A DNA stretch of 64,000 nucleotides from JALEFZ01 sp039817415. GTDB taxonomy: Bacteria > Bacteroidota > Bacteroidia > J057. Below the pieces are notes generated by a model that was given only the letters and a program-made list of their open reading frames with translations, was not told the origin of the DNA and ran no database searches. This document shows, one piece after another, positions 51,401-60,269 of the stretch; within the stretch, counting starts at the first letter, position 1, and every line of letters begins with the position of its first letter. A program made the position numbers and the translations under genes. Where the stretch lies: contig JBCBVV010000004.1 in assembly GCA_039817415.1 (NCBI GenBank), positions 62,001 through 126,000 on the forward strand, in the 5' to 3' direction.

Positions 51401-54008
51401 TGAAGAGCTTCAATTAATCGCATCAGGTGCAGATACTTATACTTGGCTTGGAGACAGAACTCTATTGGACAGAAGAGGCCCTATAGTCGCAGCGAAACCT
51501 GCAACGAGCACCGTTTATACCGTCATTGCCAATACCTTCGGAAACTGTAAAGACACCGTTTCTATTCCTGTTGAGGTTTCACAGGGTGGTGATATTTCCC
51601 TAAATGCAGACAGACTCTCTTTGTGTAGTGGAGACCAAGTTAGGCTGATAGCCTCAGGCTCAAATCGCTTCCAGTGGTACATGGATGGAAATAGACTCAA
51701 CAAAGGGCTAAGAGAATCCATTCACGAGGAGAACCTATTGACCTCCACGACCTTTAGAGTCGTTGGGATAGATGATCTTGGATGTACGTCCGAAGAAAGT
51801 ATTGATATAGCAGTTAATGAGTCGGATGTATCTGCCTTCGCTGACTTCACTGCAGATCAAACGGTAACTTGTGCGGGACAGCCTATTCAGTTTCAGTCTA
51901 TTGGAGATGGAGGAGCTCAATTCATTTGGGAATTTCCAGGAGGAACCCCTTCATCATCCAGAGATGAAAACCCCGTCGTAGCATACGATCAAGAAGGAAT
52001 TTTCGATGTAAACCTTACTGTCATTGGATGTGATGGGGAAAGATATGAACAGTCTAAACCCGGCTTCCTCATTGTTGGAGAACGTTTCGAATTCAAACTC
52101 TCTGACGAATCCCTAAGTATTTGTAAAGGCAGTGAATATAAAGTTACTGCCTCAGGAGCAGACAATTACGAATGGTTCCCCAAAACGGGCCTAAATCGTA
52201 CGAACGGAAATCAAGTGATCCTTTCACCTGATACAGATATGACCTACTATGTTACCGCATCTACTAGAAATGGTTGTTCTGCACAAAAGGAAATCCAGGT
52301 TCAACTTGTAGAAGGATCAGAACCCGTTGCTATCGAGACCATTCCTCCCATTATCTGCGAAGGAAATTCAGTCCAATTGGAAGTAAATGATCCTGGAATT
52401 GCACTAGAGTGGTCTCCTTCGGCAAGTATCCAAACCAGCCGCGGCTCTTCGGCCTTGGTTTCACCAGATTTCACCCAAACCTACACCGTTACGCGAACCG
52501 ATATTGAAGGCTGTAGATCACAAGATACCATCACCGTAAAGGTAAAGGCTACTCAGGAAATTCGCCTGAATAAGGATAATATTCAGTTGTGTAAAGGTAG
52601 CCAAACCAACTTAAGGATATTAAATGAAGGCTTGTTTACATGGGCGCCAGCTTATGGCTTATCAAATTCAGTCGGAAGAGAGGTCTTGGTTTATCCAGAA
52701 GAGACAACTACTTATACTGTGAGTGGGACAGATAAAAATGGCTGTTTGAATGAAAAGAAGGTAACTGTGCTTGTCAACAAATCAGACGATATTGAAGTGA
52801 TTGCCACCACAGATCAATTGTGTCTTGGAGATACCACTGTGATTTCGGTAAGAGGAACTGATGAGGCCATATTCACCTCTAATGACAATAGTTTGAACCG
52901 CGAAAGAGGAAAAAGTGTACGTGCCTATCCTACCGAGACGACTACTTATACCATTCGATCTGGAGACGGAACATGTGCTGTTACCAAAAATCTGACGCTT
53001 GAGGTGGTCAAGCCAGAGCCTATTGTCATTCTTCCTGAGAAACCAGAGATCTGCGCAGGTGAGGAAATCATCCTGACAGCTACCAATAGCTCTTCCTATC
53101 AATGGGAGTCTGCTTCCGGTTTACTAGAAACAGAGGGAGGAAATGTAAAGGTACGACCGATTAAAACCACCTCTTTTACGGTTTCTGGATATGATAGCCA
53201 TGGATGTGAGGTAGAAGGGTCAACTTCTGTAACCGTGCATGAAAGTAACTTCCTTCAAACCATTTCCTCTGCCTCTAGCTTTTGCCAAGGTGATGGAGAA
53301 TTGGTACTTGGAGTAAGCGGAGGGCAGGATATCCAGTGGTTAGCGGCAGAGGGTTACCTAAGCCCTACTACATCAAGAGAAGTTCAAGTCGCTCCTGAAT
53401 CTACTACGACCTACAGAGTTACCGGAGTTAATGAATTTGGGTGTAGGGATACTGCCTCCATTGAAATTGACGTGGATATACCTTTGGTAGACTTCGAAGC
53501 ATCAAGAGAGGTTATTGATCTGGCTGAACAGGGAGAAACAGGCGAAATTCTCTTCAAAGACCTAACCCCTAATGCGGTTGGATGGAGATGGGACTTTGGT
53601 GATGGTGGATTTTCGAATGAAAAGTATCCCGATCACCTCTACACCCAAACCGGAAACTTCACGGTTACCCTCGAAGTAAGCGATGGTACCTGTACGGGCA
53701 GCTTCTCAAAAGTTATCAAGGTTAAAAACTCCTCTAGCCTCTACGATATCAATGAGGATGGGAACATATCCATTGAGGAAGGAAAAGGCACGAATATCTA
53801 TGTCTTTACGATCAATAGTCCAAGGGATATGTCTCTACAGCTTCGATTACTGGATGGCAATGGGGCTCAGTTACTCGCAGGTATCTTAAACCTCGCCCAA
53901 GGGGAAAACAGACAGGAGATCAACCTTCAGGGATATGACAAGGGAATTTACACCCTTCAAATCCTGGATGGCGCTGATACCAAGAACCTAGAAATTGAGG
54001 TCAAGTAA
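48468..54008 (+). CDS. giant secreted M43 metalloprotease with PKD and 11 Ig-like repeats
   Basis: An 1846-residue exported protein. After a signal peptide (about 1-21), the M43 (pappalysin-like) zinc protease spans about 110-370, with the zinc motif HEIGHFLGLRH at 284-294 and the Met-turn methionine M338 (NFMDY). Then follow a PKD domain (380-460), a jelly-roll-like region (470-640), another PKD (about 645-730), five copies of a roughly 75-residue module with C.G..v.L.a.Ga..Y.W.P...GL and a closing GC motif, a PKD, six more copies (11 in all) and a last PKD domain. The C-terminal 80 residues (ending YTLQILDGADTKNLEIEVK) look like a sorting-tag-like domain. This fits a T9SS-exported surface protease or adhesin. 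It is terminated by a strong hairpin. Confidence 0.9.
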   Translation: MLRTLVVGICLFFGYLISLGQTAQSPTYHGGSPARTVDLKDPDKGTFQKKPVYDFNKFSQGRFVPPQKRKCGIVETEKERSLNHTVETEDQFEDWMQRKVAAAYRNRRATARGQKIYTLPVVIHVLYSRPDENISDEQIYSQLRVLNEDYRRTNPDASQTSREFKSVASDLGVEFCLAGVDPDGKPTNGIHRVSMAGAPFTESFMNGVAKPQTIWDPERYMNIWVANLSDGVLGFAQFPESPNVVGLPGAPGGDATDGVVINYLAFGTTGTAMYPFNKGRTATHEIGHFLGLRHIWGDGPCGEDDFCEDTPETSTPTFNCPTTGVSCNGEKAMIENFMDYTDDACMNVFTTEQRLRIRTILESSPRRKSLLSSNACGQGKLPPKPAFTADITMGCAPLKVQFIDESTNEPQTWKWTFPGGRPSSSGRPTPKVTYRTPGKYPVTLEVSNSGGKKTIKKEGFIEILASSDSLPYRLSFEGDDFPPNRSQLINEDENQWSWSRTSRVSGQGQGKSSIVLNQFENNHKNAVQWFVSPLLASSSSSLIMSFDLAYAPFSKEYSDTLAIFIATDCGTTFESIYYKGGKELKTIEEPFATSAFVPNSKQWRKEVIDLGRFANQGNIQIAILGINGYGNNLYLDNLYLGPKQVAVPKPEFGETANSICSGKSIRFEDLSQGVVNKRVWSFPGGSPASSTKENPTIVYESPGTYDVSLTVFNESGEQTIEKKGHITIKESPVLKLTASDNAICKGESVTLRAEANVGIEWELGPGVQQPSGSTITLSPRKDAVYTINSSKRSGCQAQASVAVRVDQEKKLEITPPLARICEGQSIDINVTGARSYSWAPSMGLNTAQSSLVKASPSQTTLYTITGKTEGGCTITDTIRVVVEQGPSSLQLMADQKTLCQGQSASLKAIGAAAYSWSPALGLNRADGSDVIARPKSTTKYVLTGKSNNGCEAKREVEIVVDPGPNLKAYADKEVVCPNEELQLIASGADTYTWLGDRTLLDRRGPIVAAKPATSTVYTVIANTFGNCKDTVSIPVEVSQGGDISLNADRLSLCSGDQVRLIASGSNRFQWYMDGNRLNKGLRESIHEENLLTSTTFRVVGIDDLGCTSEESIDIAVNESDVSAFADFTADQTVTCAGQPIQFQSIGDGGAQFIWEFPGGTPSSSRDENPVVAYDQEGIFDVNLTVIGCDGERYEQSKPGFLIVGERFEFKLSDESLSICKGSEYKVTASGADNYEWFPKTGLNRTNGNQVILSPDTDMTYYVTASTRNGCSAQKEIQVQLVEGSEPVAIETIPPIICEGNSVQLEVNDPGIALEWSPSASIQTSRGSSALVSPDFTQTYTVTRTDIEGCRSQDTITVKVKATQEIRLNKDNIQLCKGSQTNLRILNEGLFTWAPAYGLSNSVGREVLVYPEETTTYTVSGTDKNGCLNEKKVTVLVNKSDDIEVIATTDQLCLGDTTVISVRGTDEAIFTSNDNSLNRERGKSVRAYPTETTTYTIRSGDGTCAVTKNLTLEVVKPEPIVILPEKPEICAGEEIILTATNSSSYQWESASGLLETEGGNVKVRPIKTTSFTVSGYDSHGCEVEGSTSVTVHESNFLQTISSASSFCQGDGELVLGVSGGQDIQWLAAEGYLSPTTSREVQVAPESTTTYRVTGVNEFGCRDTASIEIDVDIPLVDFEASREVIDLAEQGETGEILFKDLTPNAVGWRWDFGDGGFSNEKYPDHLYTQTGNFTVTLEVSDGTCTGSFSKVIKVKNSSSLYDINEDGNISIEEGKGTNIYVFTINSPRDMSLQLRLLDGNGAQLLAGILNLAQGENRQEINLQGYDKGIYTLQILDGADTKNLEIEVK

Positions 54009-54027
54009 AACTCTTGGCTTTGACATG

Positions 54028-54066
54028 AAAAAGAGGCTGCTTCGTATGGAAGCAGCCTCTTTTTTT
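54028..54066. terminator. bidirectional terminator
   Basis: Sixteen-base arms AAAAAGAGGCTGCTTC (54028-54043) and GAAGCAGCCTCTTTTT (54049-54064), with a GTATG loop, A-run on the left and T-run (to 54066) on the right. It can end both the M43 protease gene (plus) and the Bax-inhibitor-like gene (minus). Confidence 0.95.
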
Positions 54067-54083
54067 AACTATGATAATTCCTT

Positions 54084-54806
54084 TTAGTCGCGGCTACCGA
54101 AGAAACGTAGCAAGAACAAGAAGAGATTAATAAAGTCTAAGTAAAGTTGTAAAGCTCCCCAGATGGCAATTTTTCTTGTTCCATCCGTATCGGGATCTGC
54201 TTGACCACCTATGACCAATAGCTTCTGAATATCATAAGCCGTCAGACCACAGAAAAGTAGTACGCCTATACCAGAAATGATATAATCGAAAGTCTCTGAC
54301 TGCAGAAACATATTGACAATCAGGGAAATTACAATTCCAATCAGGGCCATATACATGATGGAGGAAAACTTACTCAAGTCTACCTTGGTTGTGTACCCCA
54401 CAATCACCATAGAAAGGAAGGTCCCCGCCGTGATAAAGAAGGTATTGGCGATACTGCCCATACTGTAGGCAAAGAAGATAGTCGAAAAGGTGATACCATT
54501 GACGACAGAATAAATCGCAAATACAGTAGTCGCTTGCCCCAAACTCATCTTATGAATCCTCGATCCGAGATACCATACCAAGCCCAAGGGAGCAAAAAGG
54601 ACGATATAAAATATGATCTGGTTACCAAGGAATATGCTGGTTAACTGCTCAGATTGATAGACAAACCAAGCCGTTAGGCCCGTTAGAAGAAGGGCTAAGC
54701 CCATGTTTGTGAATACATTACGCATGAACTCACTAGCTGCCTCGTGCTGAAGAGGCTTGTTTTCCTGCGCAAATTCGTTTTGAAAAATGTTGTTCTGTTC
54801 TCTCAT
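54084..54806 (-). CDS. Bax inhibitor-1/YccA (TMBIM) family membrane protein
   Basis: A 240-residue integral membrane protein with seven hydrophobic segments (about 30-50, 58-77, 87-105, 115-140, 148-165, 170-190 and 212-232) and a soluble acidic N terminus (MREQNNIFQNEFAQENKPLQ). The FMRNVFTNMGLALLLTGLTAWFVYQSEQL and GLTAYDIQKLL stretches match the TMBIM family. The family forms a pH-sensitive calcium leak in bacteria such as BsYetJ; the physiological role is unknown here. Convergent with the M43 protease gene, they share a terminator. Confidence 0.93.
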   Translation of the reverse strand: MREQNNIFQNEFAQENKPLQHEAASEFMRNVFTNMGLALLLTGLTAWFVYQSEQLTSIFLGNQIIFYIVLFAPLGLVWYLGSRIHKMSLGQATTVFAIYSVVNGITFSTIFFAYSMGSIANTFFITAGTFLSMVIVGYTTKVDLSKFSSIMYMALIGIVISLIVNMFLQSETFDYIISGIGVLLFCGLTAYDIQKLLVIGGQADPDTDGTRKIAIWGALQLYLDFINLFLFLLRFFGSRD

Positions 54807-55008
54807 TTATTTCAGGTTGCAAATGCTCTTAAGTAAGATGAAAATACGCATTTCAATCGACAATGTTATAGGATTCCTTAATCCTCAATAAGGTTTAGCT
54901 TAATTTTTTTTATGCGTCTCATAAAATTAGGAGTTAGCCTTAAGCAAGTCAAAACCCTCTCATCGAGGCTACTTTGATAAATCGAATATTTCTTTCAACT
55001 TATTCCAC

Positions 55009-55464
55009 ATGAAAGAAGTAATTGAATCCTTTTATACAGCCTTCCAACGCATGGATGCCGAAACTATGGTCGCTTTGTACCATGATGATATTGTATTCTC
55101 TGATCCTGCCTTTGGCGAACTGAGAGGAGAAAGAGCCAAAAATATGTGGCGGATGCTGATCAAAAGTCAGGAAGGAAAGGACTTTAGGGTTGAGTTTTCA
55201 GACCTAACCGATAACTCAGCTCATTGGGAGGCATTTTATAACTTCGGAAAGGCTGAAAACAAGGTACACAATAAAATAGAGGCTAATTTCCGCTTTCAAG
55301 ATGGGAAAATCATCGAGCATTTAGATAGCTTTAACCTCCACAAGTGGGCGGGACAAGCCGTAGGACTACAAGGAAAACTATTAGGGTGGACAGGCTTTTT
55401 TCGCAAGCAACTTCATCAACAAACCCATCGCATGTTGGATAAGTTCGAATCTTCAAACGCCTAA
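55009..55464 (+). CDS. SnoaL-like / NTF2-fold protein
   Basis: A 151-residue cytosolic protein with the SnoaL/NTF2 cone fold (VIESFYTAFQRMDAETMVALYHDDIVFSDPAFGELRG, then DFRVEFSDLTDNSAHWEAFYNFGKA and VHNKIEANFRFQDGKIIEHLDSFNLHKWA). The N-terminal YHDDIVFSDPAFG segment matches many nuclear transport factor 2-family enzymes and limonene-epoxide-hydrolase-like proteins. No catalytic assignment can be made. The next gene starts 40 bp downstream on the same strand. Confidence 0.85.
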   Translation: MKEVIESFYTAFQRMDAETMVALYHDDIVFSDPAFGELRGERAKNMWRMLIKSQEGKDFRVEFSDLTDNSAHWEAFYNFGKAENKVHNKIEANFRFQDGKIIEHLDSFNLHKWAGQAVGLQGKLLGWTGFFRKQLHQQTHRMLDKFESSNA

Positions 55465-55504
55465 GCAGACTATTTGGTCAGTATGACTTTAACTCCCCTC
55501 ATCT

Positions 55505-56836
55505 ATGGATACGCAGGAAGAAAAACAGATACCTCAAGCACGAACTTGGCTACATGTGTTAGCCGAGCAGAGTTGGAATGCAGAGCTCATTGTATCTGGT
55601 GTGGCCATATTCGGCTCACTCCGGATTCCAGATCTTTTGACGGGTCTCATGAACTACAGCTTGTTTGCCTATCCAGATGATCTTCTTGTTTTTGGAGAAC
55701 TGATGTTCATCTACTTCTTTCTTACGAGCCAAATCCTCATAACAGGCTTCATGATCCATTTTGCCATGCGGGTATTGTGGATAGGAATGGTTGGCCTATA
55801 CTCTGTTTATCCTGAAGGAATCAAGCCCATCAAGCAATACAGTGAGGACTTTAATGAGAAAATGAAACAAGATTTTCCCAGTCTGGGCAAGCATATAGAA
55901 GAATTAGACAATACTGCTTCCCTTATCTTTGCCATGTCAAACTTGGGGGCTGTCACAATTTTGGCACTGACCATTGACTCGCTGGTATGTATGGGATTAG
56001 CTCTTGCTATCAACTATTTCTTGCCCATCGTCCCACTCTACTATGCCTTTTTTGGAATCCTTGGCTTAGCTGTCATTCCAAGTTTTGTAGTCAGTTTCTT
56101 CCACCTAAAAGCCATACGAGACAAGCCGTGGGTACAAAAAATCCATTACCCAGTCTACATGTTTACCTCAAGGCTGACTCTACATATCGCATTTAAGCCC
56201 TTGAACTATACTACCCTCACCTTGTATTCACATGAAAATCCAGGTAAGGTCTTCTTAGTGTACTTTCTTGTTTCCTTCTTTTTAGGACTTCTTGGTGGGA
56301 GACAAATTTTCGATTCTAACTTGAGATTTTTCGACCAAGAAAAGCTTTTTGCTCATTCCTCTAGCATAGAATGGACGACTCCTAATTTATTTGAAGATGA
56401 AAGAGAATTGGGGAACAAAATCCTCCACGCCTCTATTCCATCCCGAATAATAGATGAAGAATGGCTGGAAGTTTTTATTCCCTATGCCAAACGAGAACAG
56501 AAAGCACAGGAAGTAATTTGTGGGGTTTTCGAAGCCGAGGAAGATGTAAGCAAGGAGCAAGAAAGAATGGCTAAGCGAAGATATGAACTGGAATGTGCGA
56601 AGAGTTTTCGATCCTTCTCCCTAGACGATAGTACTGTCCAACCCATAGATGTTGTGATGACCTACAACAATGAGTCTCTTCAAAAAGGATTTATCCATTA
56701 TTTCCCACTTGAAGGACTTCCACAAGGGAAACATGTTCTAGAGATAACATCCTCCTATTTTTCGGAAGAGGGAGAAGCCAGAAAAATATTGATTCCTTTC
56801 CTGTACAAGAAACAACTACATCCTTCCAATAAATAG
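55505..56836 (+). CDS. multi-span membrane protein of unknown family
   Basis: A 443-residue protein with about six hydrophobic segments (roughly 27-47, 63-95, 140-175, 180-205, and 250-270) separated by loops, and a 160-residue C-terminal soluble part rich in charged residues, with a FEDERELGNKIL and an EAEEDVSKEQERMAKRRYELECAKSFRS helix. I cannot assign a family. It starts 40 bp after the SnoaL-like gene, so the two may be one unit, followed by the lipocalin-like lipoprotein gene 63 bp later. The large cytoplasmic or periplasmic tail suggests a regulatory or scaffold role, but there is no direct evidence. Confidence 0.75.
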   Translation: MDTQEEKQIPQARTWLHVLAEQSWNAELIVSGVAIFGSLRIPDLLTGLMNYSLFAYPDDLLVFGELMFIYFFLTSQILITGFMIHFAMRVLWIGMVGLYSVYPEGIKPIKQYSEDFNEKMKQDFPSLGKHIEELDNTASLIFAMSNLGAVTILALTIDSLVCMGLALAINYFLPIVPLYYAFFGILGLAVIPSFVVSFFHLKAIRDKPWVQKIHYPVYMFTSRLTLHIAFKPLNYTTLTLYSHENPGKVFLVYFLVSFFLGLLGGRQIFDSNLRFFDQEKLFAHSSSIEWTTPNLFEDERELGNKILHASIPSRIIDEEWLEVFIPYAKREQKAQEVICGVFEAEEDVSKEQERMAKRRYELECAKSFRSFSLDDSTVQPIDVVMTYNNESLQKGFIHYFPLEGLPQGKHVLEITSSYFSEEGEARKILIPFLYKKQLHPSNK

Positions 56837-56899
56837 GGTAAAAAATGAATTTGGAAACTCTATTTCAAATGACTTGCTTGAAGACCATTGGAAGATATC

Positions 56900-57310
56900 A
56901 TGAATAAGTCGATCCTTTTTTTCAGCCTTCTGCTCCTGTTGTTCTCACAAGCCTGTGATCCCAGCCTACCTCCAAGTGCGACGGAATTGCTAACTGGACA
57001 GAATTGGAGGCCCTTCAGCTATGAAGCTCCCGATGCTAGCGATCAACAAAAGCTGAATTACAGCGATATTCTGGAGGAAATGCGGATTACCTACGAGGAA
57101 GATGGGACCTACGAAATTACCTTCGAGAATGGTATAGCCGACACACAGCGTGGTACGTGGTCATTTAATGGCGATGAAACAGAAATCACCCTACGTGATA
57201 ATGTCAATGGAAATAGCAGCCTGAGTGTGGAAGACTTACAGTCGGTCTCCTTTGTTTATTCCCTTGAAGATAGCATTGGTGAAGTAACTGTCTTCTGCTT
57301 GGCTAATTAG
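56900..57310 (+). CDS. lipocalin-like lipoprotein
   Basis: A 136-residue lipoprotein with signal MNKSILFFSLLLLLFSQAC and lipobox SQAC at C19. The mature part has a short lipocalin-like pattern: LLTGQNWRPFSYEAP, EEMRITYEEDGTYEITFENG, TQRGTWSFNGDETEITLRD, as in the extracytoplasmic lipocalin-like (DUF) lipoproteins that are very common in Bacteroidota. It is the last of a three-gene plus-strand run starting at 55009. The frame opens 4 codons earlier at TTG; ATG 56900 is used. Confidence 0.8.
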   Translation: MNKSILFFSLLLLLFSQACDPSLPPSATELLTGQNWRPFSYEAPDASDQQKLNYSDILEEMRITYEEDGTYEITFENGIADTQRGTWSFNGDETEITLRDNVNGNSSLSVEDLQSVSFVYSLEDSIGEVTVFCLAN

Positions 57311-57330
57311 CCATATGGATAAGGAAATCC

Positions 57331-59478
57331 TTAGAGCAAGCTATATAGCTTTCTAACTACCCATTCCACAGAAAGAAGAAGTAGAAGCAGAATCATAGGC
57401 CACATAAACTCATTGAATCCGGTTCGCTCTGTCTTGTAATCTCTAACGGGCTTCATGCCTGGTAAATCCTTAAGCTTTTGGGAAAGGCTTGCCATATCAC
57501 GGGCATAAAGAAATTCTCCCCCCGTTCGGAGTGCGACCTGTTTCATCAGATCTTGGTCTGCTTCTAGCCGGAAGTGCTCTACATTGGATCGACCAATTGA
57601 AAACTGACCTCTATCCTGCCCTATTCTGACATTGTCCTTCCTTCCTTCGGCTTCATAGCGATAAGTACCTTCCTCCAATTTATATAACTCAAGGAAGTAT
57701 TGCCCATTGGCACTTTCATTCAGGAAGTAATCGTTGACCTGCCCTGCAGGATTGGTAATTTTGAGTTTGATATCTACACCTGAGATTGAGTTATAGCTAT
57801 CATCATAGGCCTGTCCTCTAAAAATGACTGGCTCTGATCCTGTAAATATCTTTTTGCTTGGCTGAACCTTGAAACGCCTTTTGTCATCATTAACGATCAG
57901 CCACTTTATCAAGTTGAATAGCCAGCCATCGAAATTTTCAAACTCTTCGGTCTCTACGTAGGAGTGGGCCCTCATTCTCCAGATATTTTCTCCGATAAAG
58001 ACCATATTTTTCCTACCCAACTGGTTCTGTAGGGCAAAAACGGGATAATCAAGCTGGACATTTTTGATTTTAGCTGAAGCGAATACATCTGCATTCTTCT
58101 TGGCTTGCCAATTGGAACGATTGCGGAAAACAGGAGGACTTGCATTTGCCCATTGAAGCCAACTTCTCTGAAAGGTAAAGGTCGAATGTTGTTCGTAGGC
58201 AGGGAGGAAATTGGGAATAATCTCTTCTGATCTGTTGCTAAATTCTCTGGGGGTAATGGCCATGAATTCATAGAAGGGACTCAATACGCGTAGATCGGTA
58301 AAGGTGCCCACGATATGCATCATAGGTTTCTTCGCTTCTCTAACTTGCTCTACCAGTTTTTTGACAATGGCATCATCTCGGGAGGACTGTGGAAAATTAT
58401 GAAGAATGAAGAGATCGAAATCTTCCAACGGATAATCTGCTGGATTGACGTAGAAATCTCCAGGTGAGCGCAAGACAAACTTGGTTAGTTCGTAGCTATT
58501 TTCACGCTCAAATGCCTGTTGTAAGGCTCCTACATCCGGATGAGGAGAACCAGCAAAGAGGGCGATCTTCACCTGCGTTTCTAACACATTGATATATAAG
58601 CGTCGACTGTTGTTGCGATAGGTTATTTCACCATCCTTCCTACTGATATTGATGACGTATTGCTGTAGACCTACTTCTTCAGGTTTGAAAGTGAAGGTTA
58701 CTTCCTGTTCTGGATTGTTATTAGAGAGCCTAATACTTTCTTGTCCTAGCTTTTTGCCATGTCCAGACAAGCTAACATTGACATTGGCTTGATTAAAACC
58801 TGCTGAACGAATTTTGACCTTGATGGGAAGTTCATTCCCCATGTATGCAATTTCGTTGTAGAGGGCGTTTTTGATAAGCAGGTCTCGTTGTGGGGTCGTA
58901 TCTCCTACCAAGACTGTGTAAACAGGCTGTTTCATTCCCCCTACCGTAAAGAGAGGATTTCTCCCTTCGGTGCTGATGCCATCGCTCACCAATACAATCG
59001 CACCGAGATTTTGATTTTGATAAAGGTCCTCGACTTCCTCTAAGGCAAGGGAAATATTGGTTCCGGTCTGATCAAAAGTCAGAGAATCAGGATTGAGGTC
59101 TGCCTTGATGGTCTTGTCGAATGAAAACATATCCAGGGCATAGTCTTCCGCCTGAAAATCTGTTTCAAACTGTTTAAGAGCCTCTTTCAGATCCTGCTTG
59201 ATAAAGGCCGAGTCCTTCTGGATCAACAAACTTTCAGAATTGTCTTGAACGAGGGCGACAATAGGCGGAAAGACGATTACCTTCTGTGAGGATAATAGGG
59301 GTTCAAGCAAAAGGATACCCAACACACTCAAGACGATGAATCGAAATATTCCAAGCAGTATTCTTGGTAATCTGGGCATCATCTCAGAAGTCCCTCTATA
59401 CATCCACCAGGCCAATAGGGCAGCCAGAGGAAAAATCAACAATAAGTACAGGGGTGAATACGTGAGATTGAGATCCAT
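57331..59478 (-). CDS. VWA-domain membrane protein
   Basis: A 715-residue protein with two N-terminal transmembrane segments (about 8-26 and 38-60) and one at the C terminus (about 693-711). The von Willebrand factor A domain has the complete MIDAS: DNSES at 79-83, T140 and D166 (VSDGIST). The rest is beta-rich (VNVSLSGHGKKLGQESI; TFTFKPEEVGLQQYVINISRK) with a flavodoxin-like stretch (VKIALFAGSPHPDVGALQQAFE...DFDLFILHNFPQ). Similar Bacteroidota proteins carry VWA and are linked to envelope complexes; the role is unknown. It faces the lipocalin-like gene convergently. Confidence 0.8.
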   Translation of the reverse strand: MDLNLTYSPLYLLLIFPLAALLAWWMYRGTSEMMPRLPRILLGIFRFIVLSVLGILLLEPLLSSQKVIVFPPIVALVQDNSESLLIQKDSAFIKQDLKEALKQFETDFQAEDYALDMFSFDKTIKADLNPDSLTFDQTGTNISLALEEVEDLYQNQNLGAIVLVSDGISTEGRNPLFTVGGMKQPVYTVLVGDTTPQRDLLIKNALYNEIAYMGNELPIKVKIRSAGFNQANVNVSLSGHGKKLGQESIRLSNNNPEQEVTFTFKPEEVGLQQYVINISRKDGEITYRNNSRRLYINVLETQVKIALFAGSPHPDVGALQQAFERENSYELTKFVLRSPGDFYVNPADYPLEDFDLFILHNFPQSSRDDAIVKKLVEQVREAKKPMMHIVGTFTDLRVLSPFYEFMAITPREFSNRSEEIIPNFLPAYEQHSTFTFQRSWLQWANASPPVFRNRSNWQAKKNADVFASAKIKNVQLDYPVFALQNQLGRKNMVFIGENIWRMRAHSYVETEEFENFDGWLFNLIKWLIVNDDKRRFKVQPSKKIFTGSEPVIFRGQAYDDSYNSISGVDIKLKITNPAGQVNDYFLNESANGQYFLELYKLEEGTYRYEAEGRKDNVRIGQDRGQFSIGRSNVEHFRLEADQDLMKQVALRTGGEFLYARDMASLSQKLKDLPGMKPVRDYKTERTGFNEFMWPMILLLLLLSVEWVVRKLYSLL

Positions 59479-59681
59479 CTATGATTTCTTATGCAAGGAG
59501 TCTTGTGTCTTCTCCTTTCCTATCCAGAAATATTTTCAGGGACAGGCTGTTGTATACAAACGAATATAGCGCTATTTCCTTCTAAGCTAATGAAAGAATT
59601 TTAATCTTGGGGGCTATTAACAAATCCTTAAGGAATGCAAAGGACGAAAGGGGTCGAAAAGCACCTTTTACCATGCTTGAA

Positions 59682-60266
59682 TCAGTCCTCAAAAAGCAAA
59701 AATCCAGGATGACTGAATCTCCATTCTTTTAATTCCTCAGACCAGTTAGCGGTGATTTTTCCCTCTTCCAGGGCCTTTATTGTATGTTCAAACCAGTCCT
59801 TCAGGCTGTTGGCGAGAACGGGTCTTTCACCTGAATCATAAAAGTAAGCAATGACTTGGCCTGAGCTACCCTTTTCTGCAGGATCCATATCCAAACAAAG
59901 AAAGTGGCCATTGGTACTGCTGGCAAAGGGAATCCAATTGGGGTTCCACCACATACCTTTGACCTCTGGGCTTTCGGGTCGTTGGTTACTCCCAAAATCG
60001 CCATCCTCCACATGTTCATCCATATCAAAGGAAGCTTCTACCATTTCATCCAGAGACAACAGGTCCCAATTTCCAATAAGCCCATTGGAGACCTGACCTC
60101 CATTATGCTCCATGAGAAACTGCTTCAAATCGTCGGGGAAAGTTGTTTCCAATTCTTCCTCCGCTTCCTTGATATCCCACTGAGAGGCAGCATCCTCCAG
60201 CTCTTCTAACAAAGATGGAGTATGCTGCTTTATCCAATTCCTGAATGAAGTCCAGAGCTTTGTCAT
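59682..60266 (-). CDS. SMI1/KNR4 family protein
   Basis: A 194-residue cytosolic protein with the SMI1/KNR4 fold (WDIKEAEEELETTFPDDLKQFLMEHNGGQVSNGLIGNWDLLSLDEMVEA, later NWIPFASSTNGHFLCLDMDPAEKGSSGQVIAYFYDSGERPVLANSLKDWFEHTIKALEEG). The Asn-Gly-Gly in FLMEHNGGQ is typical. In bacteria these proteins often are immunity proteins for polymorphic toxins, but no toxin gene is adjacent. It starts 3 bp after the fabG stop and so is co-transcribed with it. Confidence 0.88.
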   Translation of the reverse strand: MTKLWTSFRNWIKQHTPSLLEELEDAASQWDIKEAEEELETTFPDDLKQFLMEHNGGQVSNGLIGNWDLLSLDEMVEASFDMDEHVEDGDFGSNQRPESPEVKGMWWNPNWIPFASSTNGHFLCLDMDPAEKGSSGQVIAYFYDSGERPVLANSLKDWFEHTIKALEEGKITANWSEELKEWRFSHPGFLLFED

Positions 60267-60269
60267 AGC

